Shown: positions 1 through 6,161, numbered from the stretch's first letter. The stretch: DNA of 8,721 nucleotides from Nitrosarchaeum sp. (GCA_004297665.1 SCUP01000315.1:1-8721); one strand, 5' to 3'. Translations and numbers: made by a program. Notes: generated by a model not told the origin, from the sequence alone.

Positions 1-119
1 TTGTTTGCGGCATACATTGAGGTTACAGCAGTAATCACTAGTAAAACAACAATTCGTGGTTTGGATATTTCCATTATTTCCTTAAAGCCCAATCTCACTC
101 TATGCAAATCAGAAGCCAT
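1..119 (-). CDS. ctaB: Heme O synthase (protoheme IX farnesyltransferase), N-terminal fragment
   Basis: This is the first 39 codons of a minus-strand gene that runs off the left edge. The translation begins MASDLHRVRLGFKEIMEISK and continues PRIVVLLVITAVTSMYAAN. The 'SKPRIV' segment followed by a hydrophobic helix is the typical opening of UbiA-type prenyltransferases of the CtaB/CyoE group, which farnesylate heme b to heme O in the membrane for heme-copper oxidases. The Asp-rich prenyl-binding motifs would lie beyond the edge. ATG at 119 is taken as the start; an internal ATG at 74 (MEISKPR) with an AAGGA just upstream is an alternative. It is divergent from a blue-copper protein gene, which supports a respiratory role. 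The family call rests on a short fragment but the motif is characteristic. Confidence 0.8.
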   Translation of the reverse strand, partial: MASDLHRVRLGFKEIMEISKPRIVVLLVITAVTSMYAAN

Positions 120-192
120 TTAATTTATTCGACGTTGATGATCCGTGTTATTTCAAAAGGAATAAGTATCTCAGTCCTAACAGCTAGCTTGA
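120..192. promoter_or_regulatory. Divergent promoter region, ctaB / cupredoxin
   Basis: This 73-bp gap must hold the promoters of both flanking genes. For the rightward cupredoxin gene the best TATA-like element is AATAAGTAT at 161-169, preceded by purine-rich AAAAGG (BRE-like). It is centred 28 nt before the ATG at 193, which fits a leaderless mRNA. For leftward ctaB, the same stretch read on the minus strand (ATACTTATT, 161-169) would give a leader of roughly 15-20 nt, while GAAATAACA (146-154) would give almost none. No Shine-Dalgarno site precedes the ATG at 193. Exact boxes are inference. Confidence 0.5.
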
Positions 193-1278
193 ATGAGTAA
201 TTGGGACCTCATGATGCCAGGCATGGGATTAACAGCTATAGGTTTAGCCGGTGTAACAATATCTTATGCAGGAATAGCTCATACATTTGTCGATGGAATG
301 CATGCACTGACAGGCCTGACTATGTTTGTTGGGCTGATCTTTCTATCAACAGGTATCTTAGATGGAGGCATATCAACTAGCAACAGAGCCAAAGCAACCA
401 CACTTGTAATAATATCAATTGCATTAGGATTTGGAACATTTGCATTAACAATGAATTCATCAAATTATACAATTACTCTAGCAGGATTATTAATGGCGAT
501 TGCATTTCCATCAATAATCATAGCATATCTTGCAATGAAGATGCCACAATATGCTAAACCAGTAGGAGTAATTGTGGGATTAGCAAGTGCGACAGGAATT
601 ATCATGTGGTTTGCATTTGGATTAGTCAGTCCAGATACTTACATGATTAATGAGCCAATAGCAGAAGTGCCAGAAATAGTACAACCAACAGGTCCGATAT
701 TTGCAATTACAATTTTAGAGAATTCTGCCATACAAGGAAATCCAGATTATGAACCAGATGTGGCACATGTTCCAAAAGGACACATCATAGAATGGACAAA
801 TGCAGATACAGTAGCGCATACTGTAACTAGCTCCGTTGACTTTGGAGACACATTTAATTCAAATATGATCAATGCTGGTGAAAAATTCACACTTGATACC
901 AGCAAACTAACATCTAGTGAATACGAATACATGTGTGTGGTGCATCCTTGGATGACAGCGACATTAATCATAGAAGAACCAAAAGAGGATGTCAAAGTAG
1001 CAATTCCACAAGGGGCAGGAATTCAACAAATTGGACAAGTCTATTTTGATCCAGAAGTAATTCAAATTCCAGTTGGGACTACAGTGATTTGGGAAAACGC
1101 AGATAATGCAATGCATACAGTAACTTCAGGTAATCCACAAGAAGGAGCAAACGGATTATTTGACTCAGAAATGATTGCTGCAGGCGATTCATTCAAGTTC
1201 ACATTTAATTCTCCAGGAAAAGAGGATTATTTTTGCATGGTTCATCCTTGGATGATAGGATCTGTTGAAATACAATAG
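193..1278 (+). CDS. Membrane-anchored protein with two blue-copper (amicyanin/plastocyanin-like) domains
   Basis: A 361-residue protein. Residues 1-150 hold about five membrane helices (roughly 13-30, 37-57, 68-86, 93-114, 123-145). A short linker leads to two cupredoxin domains, about 165-262 and 270-361. Each has a complete type 1 copper set: H209, C248, H251, M254, and H308, C348, H351, M354. The ligand loop is short, C-x2-H-P-W-M, with the C-x2-H-x2-M spacing of amicyanin rather than the longer plastocyanin loop. Both domains should lie outside the cytoplasmic membrane and shuttle single electrons. The divergent ctaB gene suggests the partner is a heme-copper terminal oxidase; this is inference. 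The JAMM gene starts 2 nt after the stop, so the two are probably co-transcribed. I do not recognise the five-helix part as a named family. Confidence 0.88.
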   Translation: MSNWDLMMPGMGLTAIGLAGVTISYAGIAHTFVDGMHALTGLTMFVGLIFLSTGILDGGISTSNRAKATTLVIISIALGFGTFALTMNSSNYTITLAGLLMAIAFPSIIIAYLAMKMPQYAKPVGVIVGLASATGIIMWFAFGLVSPDTYMINEPIAEVPEIVQPTGPIFAITILENSAIQGNPDYEPDVAHVPKGHIIEWTNADTVAHTVTSSVDFGDTFNSNMINAGEKFTLDTSKLTSSEYEYMCVVHPWMTATLIIEEPKEDVKVAIPQGAGIQQIGQVYFDPEVIQIPVGTTVIWENADNAMHTVTSGNPQEGANGLFDSEMIAAGDSFKFTFNSPGKEDYFCMVHPWMIGSVEIQ

Positions 1279-1280
1279 AC

Positions 1281-1682
1281 TTGCAAAAAATCATCATATC
1301 AGAATCTCAAAAAAAAATCCTTTCAGAACATGCAGATAATGAAAAACCAAATGAATCATGTGCCATATTATTTGGCATAGTAGATGATCAAAAAACCATA
1401 GTAAAAGAGATATTTCTCACAAAAAACATAGATGAATCTCCAGTTAATTTTACAATTTCAAATGAACAATTAATCAAATGCTACAAAACTGCAGAAGAGA
1501 AAAAGATGGAAGTTGTGGGTATTTTCCATTCACATCCAAATTCCGAGGCATATCCGTCAAACACAGATAAGAAATTCATGTACAGCAATCCAGTTGTATG
1601 GGTAATTTATTCAGGAATATCAAATGAATTCAAAGCATATGTGCTTGAATCAAATGTTTTAGAAATTTTAATTGAAACATAA
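1281..1682 (+). CDS. JAMM/MPN-family metalloprotease (Mov34/PAD-1-like)
   Basis: This 133-residue protein is a stand-alone MPN domain. The zinc-protease signature is intact: E25 in the ESCAILFG segment, then H83-S-H85-P with S93 and D96, giving the canonical H-x-H-x10-D spacing. Family members hydrolyse isopeptide or peptide bonds; characterised archaeal ones (HvJAMM1 type) remove ubiquitin-like SAMP/MoaD/ThiS proteins from targets, while some bacterial ones process sulfur-carrier proteins. Which applies here cannot be read from the sequence. The start is TTG at 1281, because the fold begins immediately (KIIISESQ) and no earlier codon is available after the preceding stop at 1276-1278. The 2-nt gap to the cupredoxin gene indicates an operon, although a functional link between the two is not obvious. 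There is no Shine-Dalgarno sequence, so translation may be coupled. Confidence 0.88.
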   Translation: MQKIIISESQKKILSEHADNEKPNESCAILFGIVDDQKTIVKEIFLTKNIDESPVNFTISNEQLIKCYKTAEEKKMEVVGIFHSHPNSEAYPSNTDKKFMYSNPVVWVIYSGISNEFKAYVLESNVLEILIET

Positions 1683-1691
1683 GGATCTTTG

Positions 1692-1700
1692 AATTAAATA
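1692..1700 (+). promoter_or_regulatory. TATA box of the DUF2024-like gene
   Basis: AATTAAATA is centred 26 nt before the ATG at 1722, the expected position for a leaderless archaeal mRNA. It begins 10 nt after the JAMM stop codon. The gene therefore probably has its own promoter rather than depending on the upstream operon. Confidence 0.5.
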
Positions 1701-1704
1701 TCCC

Positions 1705-1711
1705 TTTTTTT
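1705..1711 (+). terminator. T-run terminator candidate after the cupredoxin-JAMM operon
   Basis: Seven T residues lie 23 nt after the JAMM stop. Archaeal RNA polymerase can terminate at U-runs without a hairpin. The run lies between the TATA box and the start of the next gene, so terminator and promoter would overlap. Confidence 0.35.
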
Positions 1712-1721
1712 AAATAGAGTT

Positions 1722-1979
1722 ATGGAAATTCACGTATACGACACATATGTCAAAGCCAAAGATGGTCATACCATGCACTTTGATGTAATTACTGGTGAAA
1801 AAAACCACGATAAAGCCCTAGTATATGGCAAAGAGTGGCTAAAATCAGTCGGCGAGGCAAACGCAACAATGACAACTAATGAATGTCAATTCTGTCATTC
1901 ACAAGGTGCACCAGAGCCTGTTGAACGGGCAATTAAGGAAAAAGGTTATTTCATCCAAAAGATGGAAGGCTGTCCTTAA
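1722..1979 (+). CDS. DUF2024-like small protein
   Basis: An 85-residue soluble protein beginning MEIHVYDTYVKAKDGHTMHF. The opening 'VYDTYVKxKDG..MHFD', the central 'NECQFCH' (C55, C58, H59) and the ending 'KGYFIQKMEGC' (C84) match the pattern I recall for the DUF2024 family, small proteins of unknown function found in bacteria and some archaea. C55-x2-C58-H59 together with C84 could bind a metal or act as a redox pair; this is inference from spacing only. The length is normal for such a domain, so the gene looks complete. It has its own TATA box (1692-1700) and a T-rich tract after its stop, so it is probably monocistronic. No function is claimed. Confidence 0.75.
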   Translation: MEIHVYDTYVKAKDGHTMHFDVITGEKNHDKALVYGKEWLKSVGEANATMTTNECQFCHSQGAPEPVERAIKEKGYFIQKMEGCP

Positions 1980-1984
1980 ACATC

Positions 1985-1998
1985 TTTTTTCCTTTTTT
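1985..1998 (+). terminator. T-rich terminator of the DUF2024-like gene
   Basis: Two T6 runs separated by CC start 6 nt after the stop codon. No GC-rich hairpin precedes them, which is usual for archaeal U-tract terminators. Confidence 0.5.
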
Positions 1999-2010
1999 AA
2001 TTATTTTGAT

Positions 2011-2020
2011 CTATATTTTT
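2011..2020 (+). promoter_or_regulatory. TATA box of the 60-residue Cys/His protein gene
   Basis: CTATATTTTT is centred about 29 nt before the ATG at 2045, which suits a leaderless or near-leaderless transcript. No Shine-Dalgarno motif lies between the two. Confidence 0.5.
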
Positions 2021-2044
2021 TAGGTCAATCATTTTCTTTAAAGT

Positions 2045-2227
2045 ATGACAGAACAAAAGTATTCAAAGTGGACAGTGGAAGGAGATAAAAAAACAAAATG
2101 GATTTGCGGTTGTTTTCAAACAGCAGATGATTATTTTAAATTCTGTAAAAAACACAATGATATTTTGAAAAAAGCGATTCAAACACAGATTGATGAATTG
2201 GATTTGACTCTAGTAATAGAAGACTAG
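2045..2227 (+). CDS. Small conserved-looking Cys/His protein, unknown function
   Basis: A 60-residue protein not recognised as a named family. C21-x-C23 and C34-x2-H37 could form a single zinc site; a lysine-rich stretch and an amphipathic C-terminal helix (about 38-52) follow, and the protein ends in an acidic tail. A real gene is supported by the well-placed TATA box, the upstream terminator of the preceding gene, lysine/acid-rich composition like its neighbours, and the fact that it fills the gap up to the convergent pyrophosphatase gene. Its TAG stop overlaps the pyrophosphatase stop in a shared CTAG. A small nucleic-acid-binding or regulatory role would be a guess. Confidence 0.65.
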   Translation: MTEQKYSKWTVEGDKKTKWICGCFQTADDYFKFCKKHNDILKKAIQTQIDELDLTLVIED

Positions 2228-4263
2228 AGTGCAAGTAATGCTACAAATGCAGATACAAAGACAATTGCAATTGTGTTTAGTAGTTTGATTACAGTGTTTA
2301 ATGCAGGACCTGCTGTATCTTTGTAAGGATCACCGATGATATCACCGACAACTGCTACTTTGTGTAATTCAGTTCCTTTGTTTCCTTGCATCTCAACTAG
2401 TTTCTTTGCATTATCCCATGCACCACCAGTGTTTGCCAGGTGGTATGCTAGTGGAATTCCAGTAACTACTGCGCCCATCAACAAACCAGCTACAGCAGTT
2501 GGTCCTAAGAGAATACCCAATACAATAGGAGATACAATGGCAATGACTGCAGGTTTCCAAAGTTCCTTAATTGATGCAGCAGTTGCAATATCTACACATT
2601 TGGCATAATCAGGTTTTGATGTTCCTGCAAGAATTCCAGAGTCAGATTTGAATTGTCGTCTTACTTCGTCTACCATTTTTCCTGCAGCACGAGATACACC
2701 GTTGATAAGTTGTCCAGTAATAATAAATGGAATCAAACCACCAACTAATAGTCCTACAATAATAGTTACATTGGTCAAACTATAATTCAAATCCAAAATT
2801 CCTGCAAAGATATGTGAGGCTTCAAATTGGAATGCCTGTATCATGGCAAGTGCAGCTAGTCCAGCACTGGCAATGGCAAATCCTTTGGTTACTGCTTTAG
2901 TGGTGTTTCCTACAGCATCGATTTCATCAGTGACTTTTCTATTTTCTTCACCCATTCCAGTCATCTCTACAATTCCACCTGCATTGTCTGCAATTGGTCC
3001 AAATGCATCAATACTAAGAACAATTCCTGCAAGACTAAGCATAGCCATTGCAGTTAATGAAGTTCCAAATATTCCATACAATATTGGGTCTGTACCTTCA
3101 GGTGCAGCATTTGAAGCAATACTAAATGAGACAATAATTGCAATAATTAATGCAATCATAAATGGTCCAGTTGATTGCATTCCTTTGATAATTCCCATTA
3201 ATGTAAGTGATGCATATCCCCATTTTGCAGATTCAACAATATCTTGAACTGGTTTGTATTTGTAATTTGTATATCTATCAGTAATCTTTTGAATTACTGG
3301 TACTAGAATCACACCGATTACTGTTGTTCCAAATAATGCATAAGCTATTGCTGTTTGTCCAAGGAAATAATATGTAAATATAAAATTCAAAATAATTGCA
3401 ATTGTAGCAGAAACATAAAATGACACATTCAGTGGCTTCATAACATCAGTGATATTTTTAGAGCGAACAATGACAATGCCAATAATTGATGCAATCATTC
3501 CAGATGTTCCAATTAAAATTGGATACATGAAAATTTCTGGAGCACCAATAAGTGCAGCGATAAGTAAGGAAGCTAGTATAGTAACAATATAAGACTCGTA
3601 AACGTCAGAACCCATTCCTGCAGCATCACCTACATTATCACCTACATTATCTGCAATTGTTGCAGGATTTCTAGGGTCATCTTCAGGAATATTAGATTCT
3701 ACTTTTCCTACCAAGTCTGCACCCATATCTGCAGCCTTTGTGAAAATTCCGCCGCCAATTCTTATGAATAATGCAATTAGACTTGCGCCAATGCCAACAC
3801 CGGCAATTGTGATTGGATCAGGATAAACCATGTAAAGTCCGGTAATTGCCAATAGTGCCATTGCTGGAACTGCCAGTCCAACTGTTGCTCCACCCCTAAA
3901 TGCCATGGCAAATGTCTTGCCTAGTCCACTACCACTTAGATGAGCAGCTCTTACTGCTGCCTTGACAGTAATTTTTAATGAGATTAATCCTGCAACTGCA
4001 GAAAGTGTTGCGCCTACTGCAAATGCCAATCCGTTTGAAAATCCTATAAAGAATCCGATAATGACTGAAAGTGCGATTGCTATTGGAATTATAATTTTCA
4101 TCTCTCTTCTAAGAAATGCTGCAGCGCCGACTTTGACTGCATTTGAGATCTCCATCATCTCTTTAGTGCCAGAAGGCTGTTTTGTAATCCAACTAACTAT
4201 GCCTAGAGCAACTATGAAAGAAGCAATGCCAGCCCCAATAGGCAAAATTTGTTGTACATCCAT
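2224..4263 (-). CDS. hppA: Membrane-bound proton-pumping pyrophosphatase, K+-independent type
   Basis: A 679-residue, highly hydrophobic protein with about 16 membrane helices, of normal length for the family. It hydrolyses PPi in the cytoplasm and pumps H+ outward. Signature motifs are present: GADLVGKVE at 181-189 (PPi-binding), DDPRNPATIADNVGDNVGD near 195-213, and GDPYKDTAGPALN at 644-656. The K+-dependence determinant reads GNTTKAVTKG with K456 and T459, the combination known from K+-independent H+-pumping enzymes; K+-dependent ones carry Ala and usually Gly there. Start ATG at 4263 has a TATA box about 32 nt upstream (4291-4300), so the gene can be transcribed separately from the SprT-like gene 50 nt upstream. 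In an ammonia oxidiser growing on little energy, recovering PPi as a proton gradient is plausible. Confidence 0.96.
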   Translation of the reverse strand: MDVQQILPIGAGIASFIVALGIVSWITKQPSGTKEMMEISNAVKVGAAAFLRREMKIIIPIAIALSVIIGFFIGFSNGLAFAVGATLSAVAGLISLKITVKAAVRAAHLSGSGLGKTFAMAFRGGATVGLAVPAMALLAITGLYMVYPDPITIAGVGIGASLIALFIRIGGGIFTKAADMGADLVGKVESNIPEDDPRNPATIADNVGDNVGDAAGMGSDVYESYIVTILASLLIAALIGAPEIFMYPILIGTSGMIASIIGIVIVRSKNITDVMKPLNVSFYVSATIAIILNFIFTYYFLGQTAIAYALFGTTVIGVILVPVIQKITDRYTNYKYKPVQDIVESAKWGYASLTLMGIIKGMQSTGPFMIALIIAIIVSFSIASNAAPEGTDPILYGIFGTSLTAMAMLSLAGIVLSIDAFGPIADNAGGIVEMTGMGEENRKVTDEIDAVGNTTKAVTKGFAIASAGLAALAMIQAFQFEASHIFAGILDLNYSLTNVTIIVGLLVGGLIPFIITGQLINGVSRAAGKMVDEVRRQFKSDSGILAGTSKPDYAKCVDIATAASIKELWKPAVIAIVSPIVLGILLGPTAVAGLLMGAVVTGIPLAYHLANTGGAWDNAKKLVEMQGNKGTELHKVAVVGDIIGDPYKDTAGPALNTVIKLLNTIAIVFVSAFVALLAL

Positions 4264-4290
4264 GCTATAATTGGCTTGCCTGAGGTTTGG

Positions 4291-4300
4291 AAATATAAAT
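4291..4300 (-). promoter_or_regulatory. TATA box of hppA
   Basis: On the minus strand this reads ATTTATATTT, centred about 32 nt upstream of the hppA ATG. It lies in the 50-nt gap after the SprT-like gene, so hppA has its own promoter with a leader of a few bases at most. Confidence 0.6.
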
Positions 4301-4313
4301 CAATGAGGGGAAT

Positions 4314-4682
4314 TTATTTTCTTTTTTGATATGGCAAAAATGATTTTCCATGAAGTCCTTGTCTTACCAGTTTGTTGAATCGTTTACCATGTGCAAGATA
4401 TGGAAATCTCATGTGAATTAATTCATGAACCAGAGTATTTTCCAAAGTCTTTTCATCAGGAATTTTTCGGATATTAATGAAAACCAAATTATGTTGCAAA
4501 TATGAAACACCATAGTACTTGTAAGCAGATGTTCTTCTGCCTTCAGTCATTTCTTTTGGCATATCTAATACTTCTTTGGTAGTTAGCAGAATTTTAGGCT
4601 CAGATATAGAAAAGCGGTTAGAGTAAATACCAATTTTTTCTAATATTTGTAATTTTAATTCAGGATCTAACTTCACAGTCAT
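4314..4682 (-). CDS. SprT-like / DUF45-like zinc metallopeptidase domain protein
   Basis: This 122-residue protein is a minimal zincin. It has HELIH at 86-90 (metal ligands H86 and H90, general base E87) followed by HGKRF with H98 as probable third ligand, HExxH-x7-H spacing. This arrangement fits SprT-like and YgjP/DUF45-like domains; SprT relatives include proteases that act on DNA-protein crosslinks, but the substrate here is unknown. There is no zinc ribbon after the catalytic domain and no signal peptide, so it should be cytoplasmic. The C-terminus is basic (KSFLPYQKRK), compatible with nucleic-acid contact. The ATG at 4682 follows a plausible TATA-like element at 4701-4710. It is in the same orientation as hppA but probably separately transcribed. 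Confidence 0.8.
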   Translation of the reverse strand: MTVKLDPELKLQILEKIGIYSNRFSISEPKILLTTKEVLDMPKEMTEGRRTSAYKYYGVSYLQHNLVFINIRKIPDEKTLENTLVHELIHMRFPYLAHGKRFNKLVRQGLHGKSFLPYQKRK

Positions 4683-4700
4683 TTGTCATATAATCTACGT

Positions 4701-4710
4701 TTATTCTAAA
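4701..4710 (-). promoter_or_regulatory. TATA-like element of the SprT-like gene
   Basis: On the minus strand this reads TTTAGAATAA, centred about 24 nt before the ATG. It is a poorer match than the other TATA boxes in the window. A dyad lies immediately upstream at 4715-4734. Confidence 0.35.
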
Positions 4711-4714
4711 ATGT

Positions 4715-4734
4715 CAATTCTTGTATGAGAATTG
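4715..4734. repeat. Inverted repeat between the MCO and SprT-like genes
   Basis: CAATTCT, a 6-nt loop, then AGAATTG form a perfect 7-bp dyad. It lies 33-52 nt past the MCO stop and 4 nt upstream of the SprT TATA-like element. It may be a weak terminator hairpin for the MCO transcript or an operator for the SprT-like gene. AT-rich sequence makes chance dyads fairly common. Confidence 0.4.
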
Positions 4735-4766
4735 GTGTATTTTGTTTTGTGTGTTTAGATGTTTTA

Positions 4767-6125
4767 CTAATTCATTGAATGAGACATTTCAGTTACGCTA
4801 ACAGTGCCTTTCATCCAAGGATGCAATGTGCAAAGATAATCATATTGACCTGGTTTTTCAAATGTGTATTGCCAGGTTCCTCCTGCTTGTATGAATTCTG
4901 AATCAAATGTTTTCTTAGTATCAGTGACAGTATGAATTACTGCATCATTGTTTGTCCAAGTTACCGCAGTTCCAGGATTGATTTCAATTGATGCTGGGAG
5001 ATATGAATCTGTAACGTCAGGATTCCAAGAATTTTCTACAATAGACACATTATTTGTTTGAATTTTTTTAGCATCGATAATAGTTGATTCACCTAAATTA
5101 TCATATGTAATAATTTTTGGATGCTCCAATAATTTTATCAAGTCTTCTTGCCATTGTATCATGGAATAACTTCCCTTGTTGTTACTTGGGGTTTGTTTTT
5201 CTAAAAGCAAAGAATCATCTTCGAGCACTTCAATTACGGCCATAGAACCACGTTCCTCTTGTATTCCATGTGCATGAACAAAGTATGTTCCAGGTTCATC
5301 CCATTTTACTTCAAATATTGCAGTGTCACCATTTGCAATTAGATGTGTTTGGGCAAAATATGGTTCATTCCATAAAATTCCTGACGGGTATACTTTGGCG
5401 ATTGTACTATGTATATGAAATGGTGAAGGTAAGACAGTGCCAATTCCAATGACATAGAATCTAACTAATTCTCCTTTTACAACTTGGATTGGATTATCAT
5501 CCATGTATTGATTAGCGTATCCGTTAAGTGGGTAATATTTTGTAAAATATTCCATTGTATTGTTTGGATCAAATTCACTTAGTGTAAAGAAATATTCTCG
5601 AGCAGGGTCCATTGGACGTATTGCAGGATCTATTATCATGGCACCAAACATTCCCATTCTAACATGCTCAGAAGTCGGAAATGCATGACAATGATACATA
5701 AACAGTCCTGATTCTTGAGCTACAAAATGATAAGTGTATTCTTCACCTGGCATTACTTGCGGAAATACTCCATCGTTTGCAGAATCGTGAGTGCCATGAA
5801 AGTGAATGGTGTGAGAATATGGTGTTTTATTTACAAATTTGACTGTAACATCGTCACCTTCTGTAAATCTCAAAGTTGGTGCCGGAACTGTTCCGTTGTA
5901 TGTCCACACTTTTGCAGATACACCTTTGGAGACTTCAATTTCGGCATCCTGGGCAATTAAAGTGTAAAAGAGTTTTTGTGGATTTTGATTTTTAAATTTT
6001 GGAAAAACATCAGATGAGACAGCATTGCTAGTTTGAATATCTGGAGATTGCATAAATGCGACAAAGGCAACACTAAATCCAATAATTACTCCTACAACAA
6101 TATACAAACTGCTAGTTTGTTTCAT
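4767..6125 (-). CDS. Exported two-domain multicopper oxidase with fused C-terminal cupredoxin
   Basis: A 452-residue protein. A helix at 7-25 is an uncleaved anchor or signal, placing the rest outside the membrane. Domain 1 (about 55-168) has HTIHFHG (H105, H108, H110) and HCH at 145-147 with H154 and M159. Domain 2 (about 175-302) has HIH at 237-239 and HAH at 284-286. The four H-x-H pairs are what a trinuclear copper cluster at a domain interface needs; H105, C146, H154 and M159 make a type 1 site in domain 1 only, since domain 2 has Ala where Cys would sit. This matches type C two-domain oxidases. A third domain (about 375-446) carries another blue-copper set, H398, C432, H435, M438. Likely reaction: one-electron substrate oxidation coupled to O2 reduction; the substrate is unknown. 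NirK-like annotation is likely but poorly supported. Confidence 0.9.
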   Translation of the reverse strand: MKQTSSLYIVVGVIIGFSVAFVAFMQSPDIQTSNAVSSDVFPKFKNQNPQKLFYTLIAQDAEIEVSKGVSAKVWTYNGTVPAPTLRFTEGDDVTVKFVNKTPYSHTIHFHGTHDSANDGVFPQVMPGEEYTYHFVAQESGLFMYHCHAFPTSEHVRMGMFGAMIIDPAIRPMDPAREYFFTLSEFDPNNTMEYFTKYYPLNGYANQYMDDNPIQVVKGELVRFYVIGIGTVLPSPFHIHSTIAKVYPSGILWNEPYFAQTHLIANGDTAIFEVKWDEPGTYFVHAHGIQEERGSMAVIEVLEDDSLLLEKQTPSNNKGSYSMIQWQEDLIKLLEHPKIITYDNLGESTIIDAKKIQTNNVSIVENSWNPDVTDSYLPASIEINPGTAVTWTNNDAVIHTVTDTKKTFDSEFIQAGGTWQYTFEKPGQYDYLCTLHPWMKGTVSVTEMSHSMN

Positions 6126-6150
6126 AAAGATATTTTCAAACCGATTCTAG

Positions 6151-6161
6151 TATGTAATAAA
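6151..6161 (-). promoter_or_regulatory. TATA box of the multicopper oxidase gene
   Basis: On the minus strand this reads TTTATTACATA, directly preceded by GGGGG, and is centred about 31 nt before the ATG at 6125. It suggests an independent promoter with a very short leader. Confidence 0.5.

Noticed and set aside
182..189. AGCTAGCT palindrome just before the cupredoxin ATG
   Set aside because: An 8-bp palindrome is common by chance, and no second copy or placement suggests an operator.
1709..1716. Consensus-like TATA box TTTAAATA just before the DUF2024-like gene
   Set aside because: It lies only 6 nt before the ATG, so transcription would begin inside the gene; the AATTAAATA at 1692-1700 is at the right distance.
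2261..2274. Perfect 14-bp palindrome ACAATTGCAATTGT near the end of hppA
   Set aside because: It encodes TIAIV in the last membrane helix of the pyrophosphatase; a repeated CAATTG in AT-rich coding sequence explains it without a regulatory role.
2843..3247. Long plus-strand reading frame (134 codons) opposite the pyrophosphatase, and similar ones at 2336-2608 and 3962-4270
   Set aside because: They mirror codon bias of the strongly supported hppA gene; their translations are low-complexity Ala/Ile/Pro-rich and match no family.
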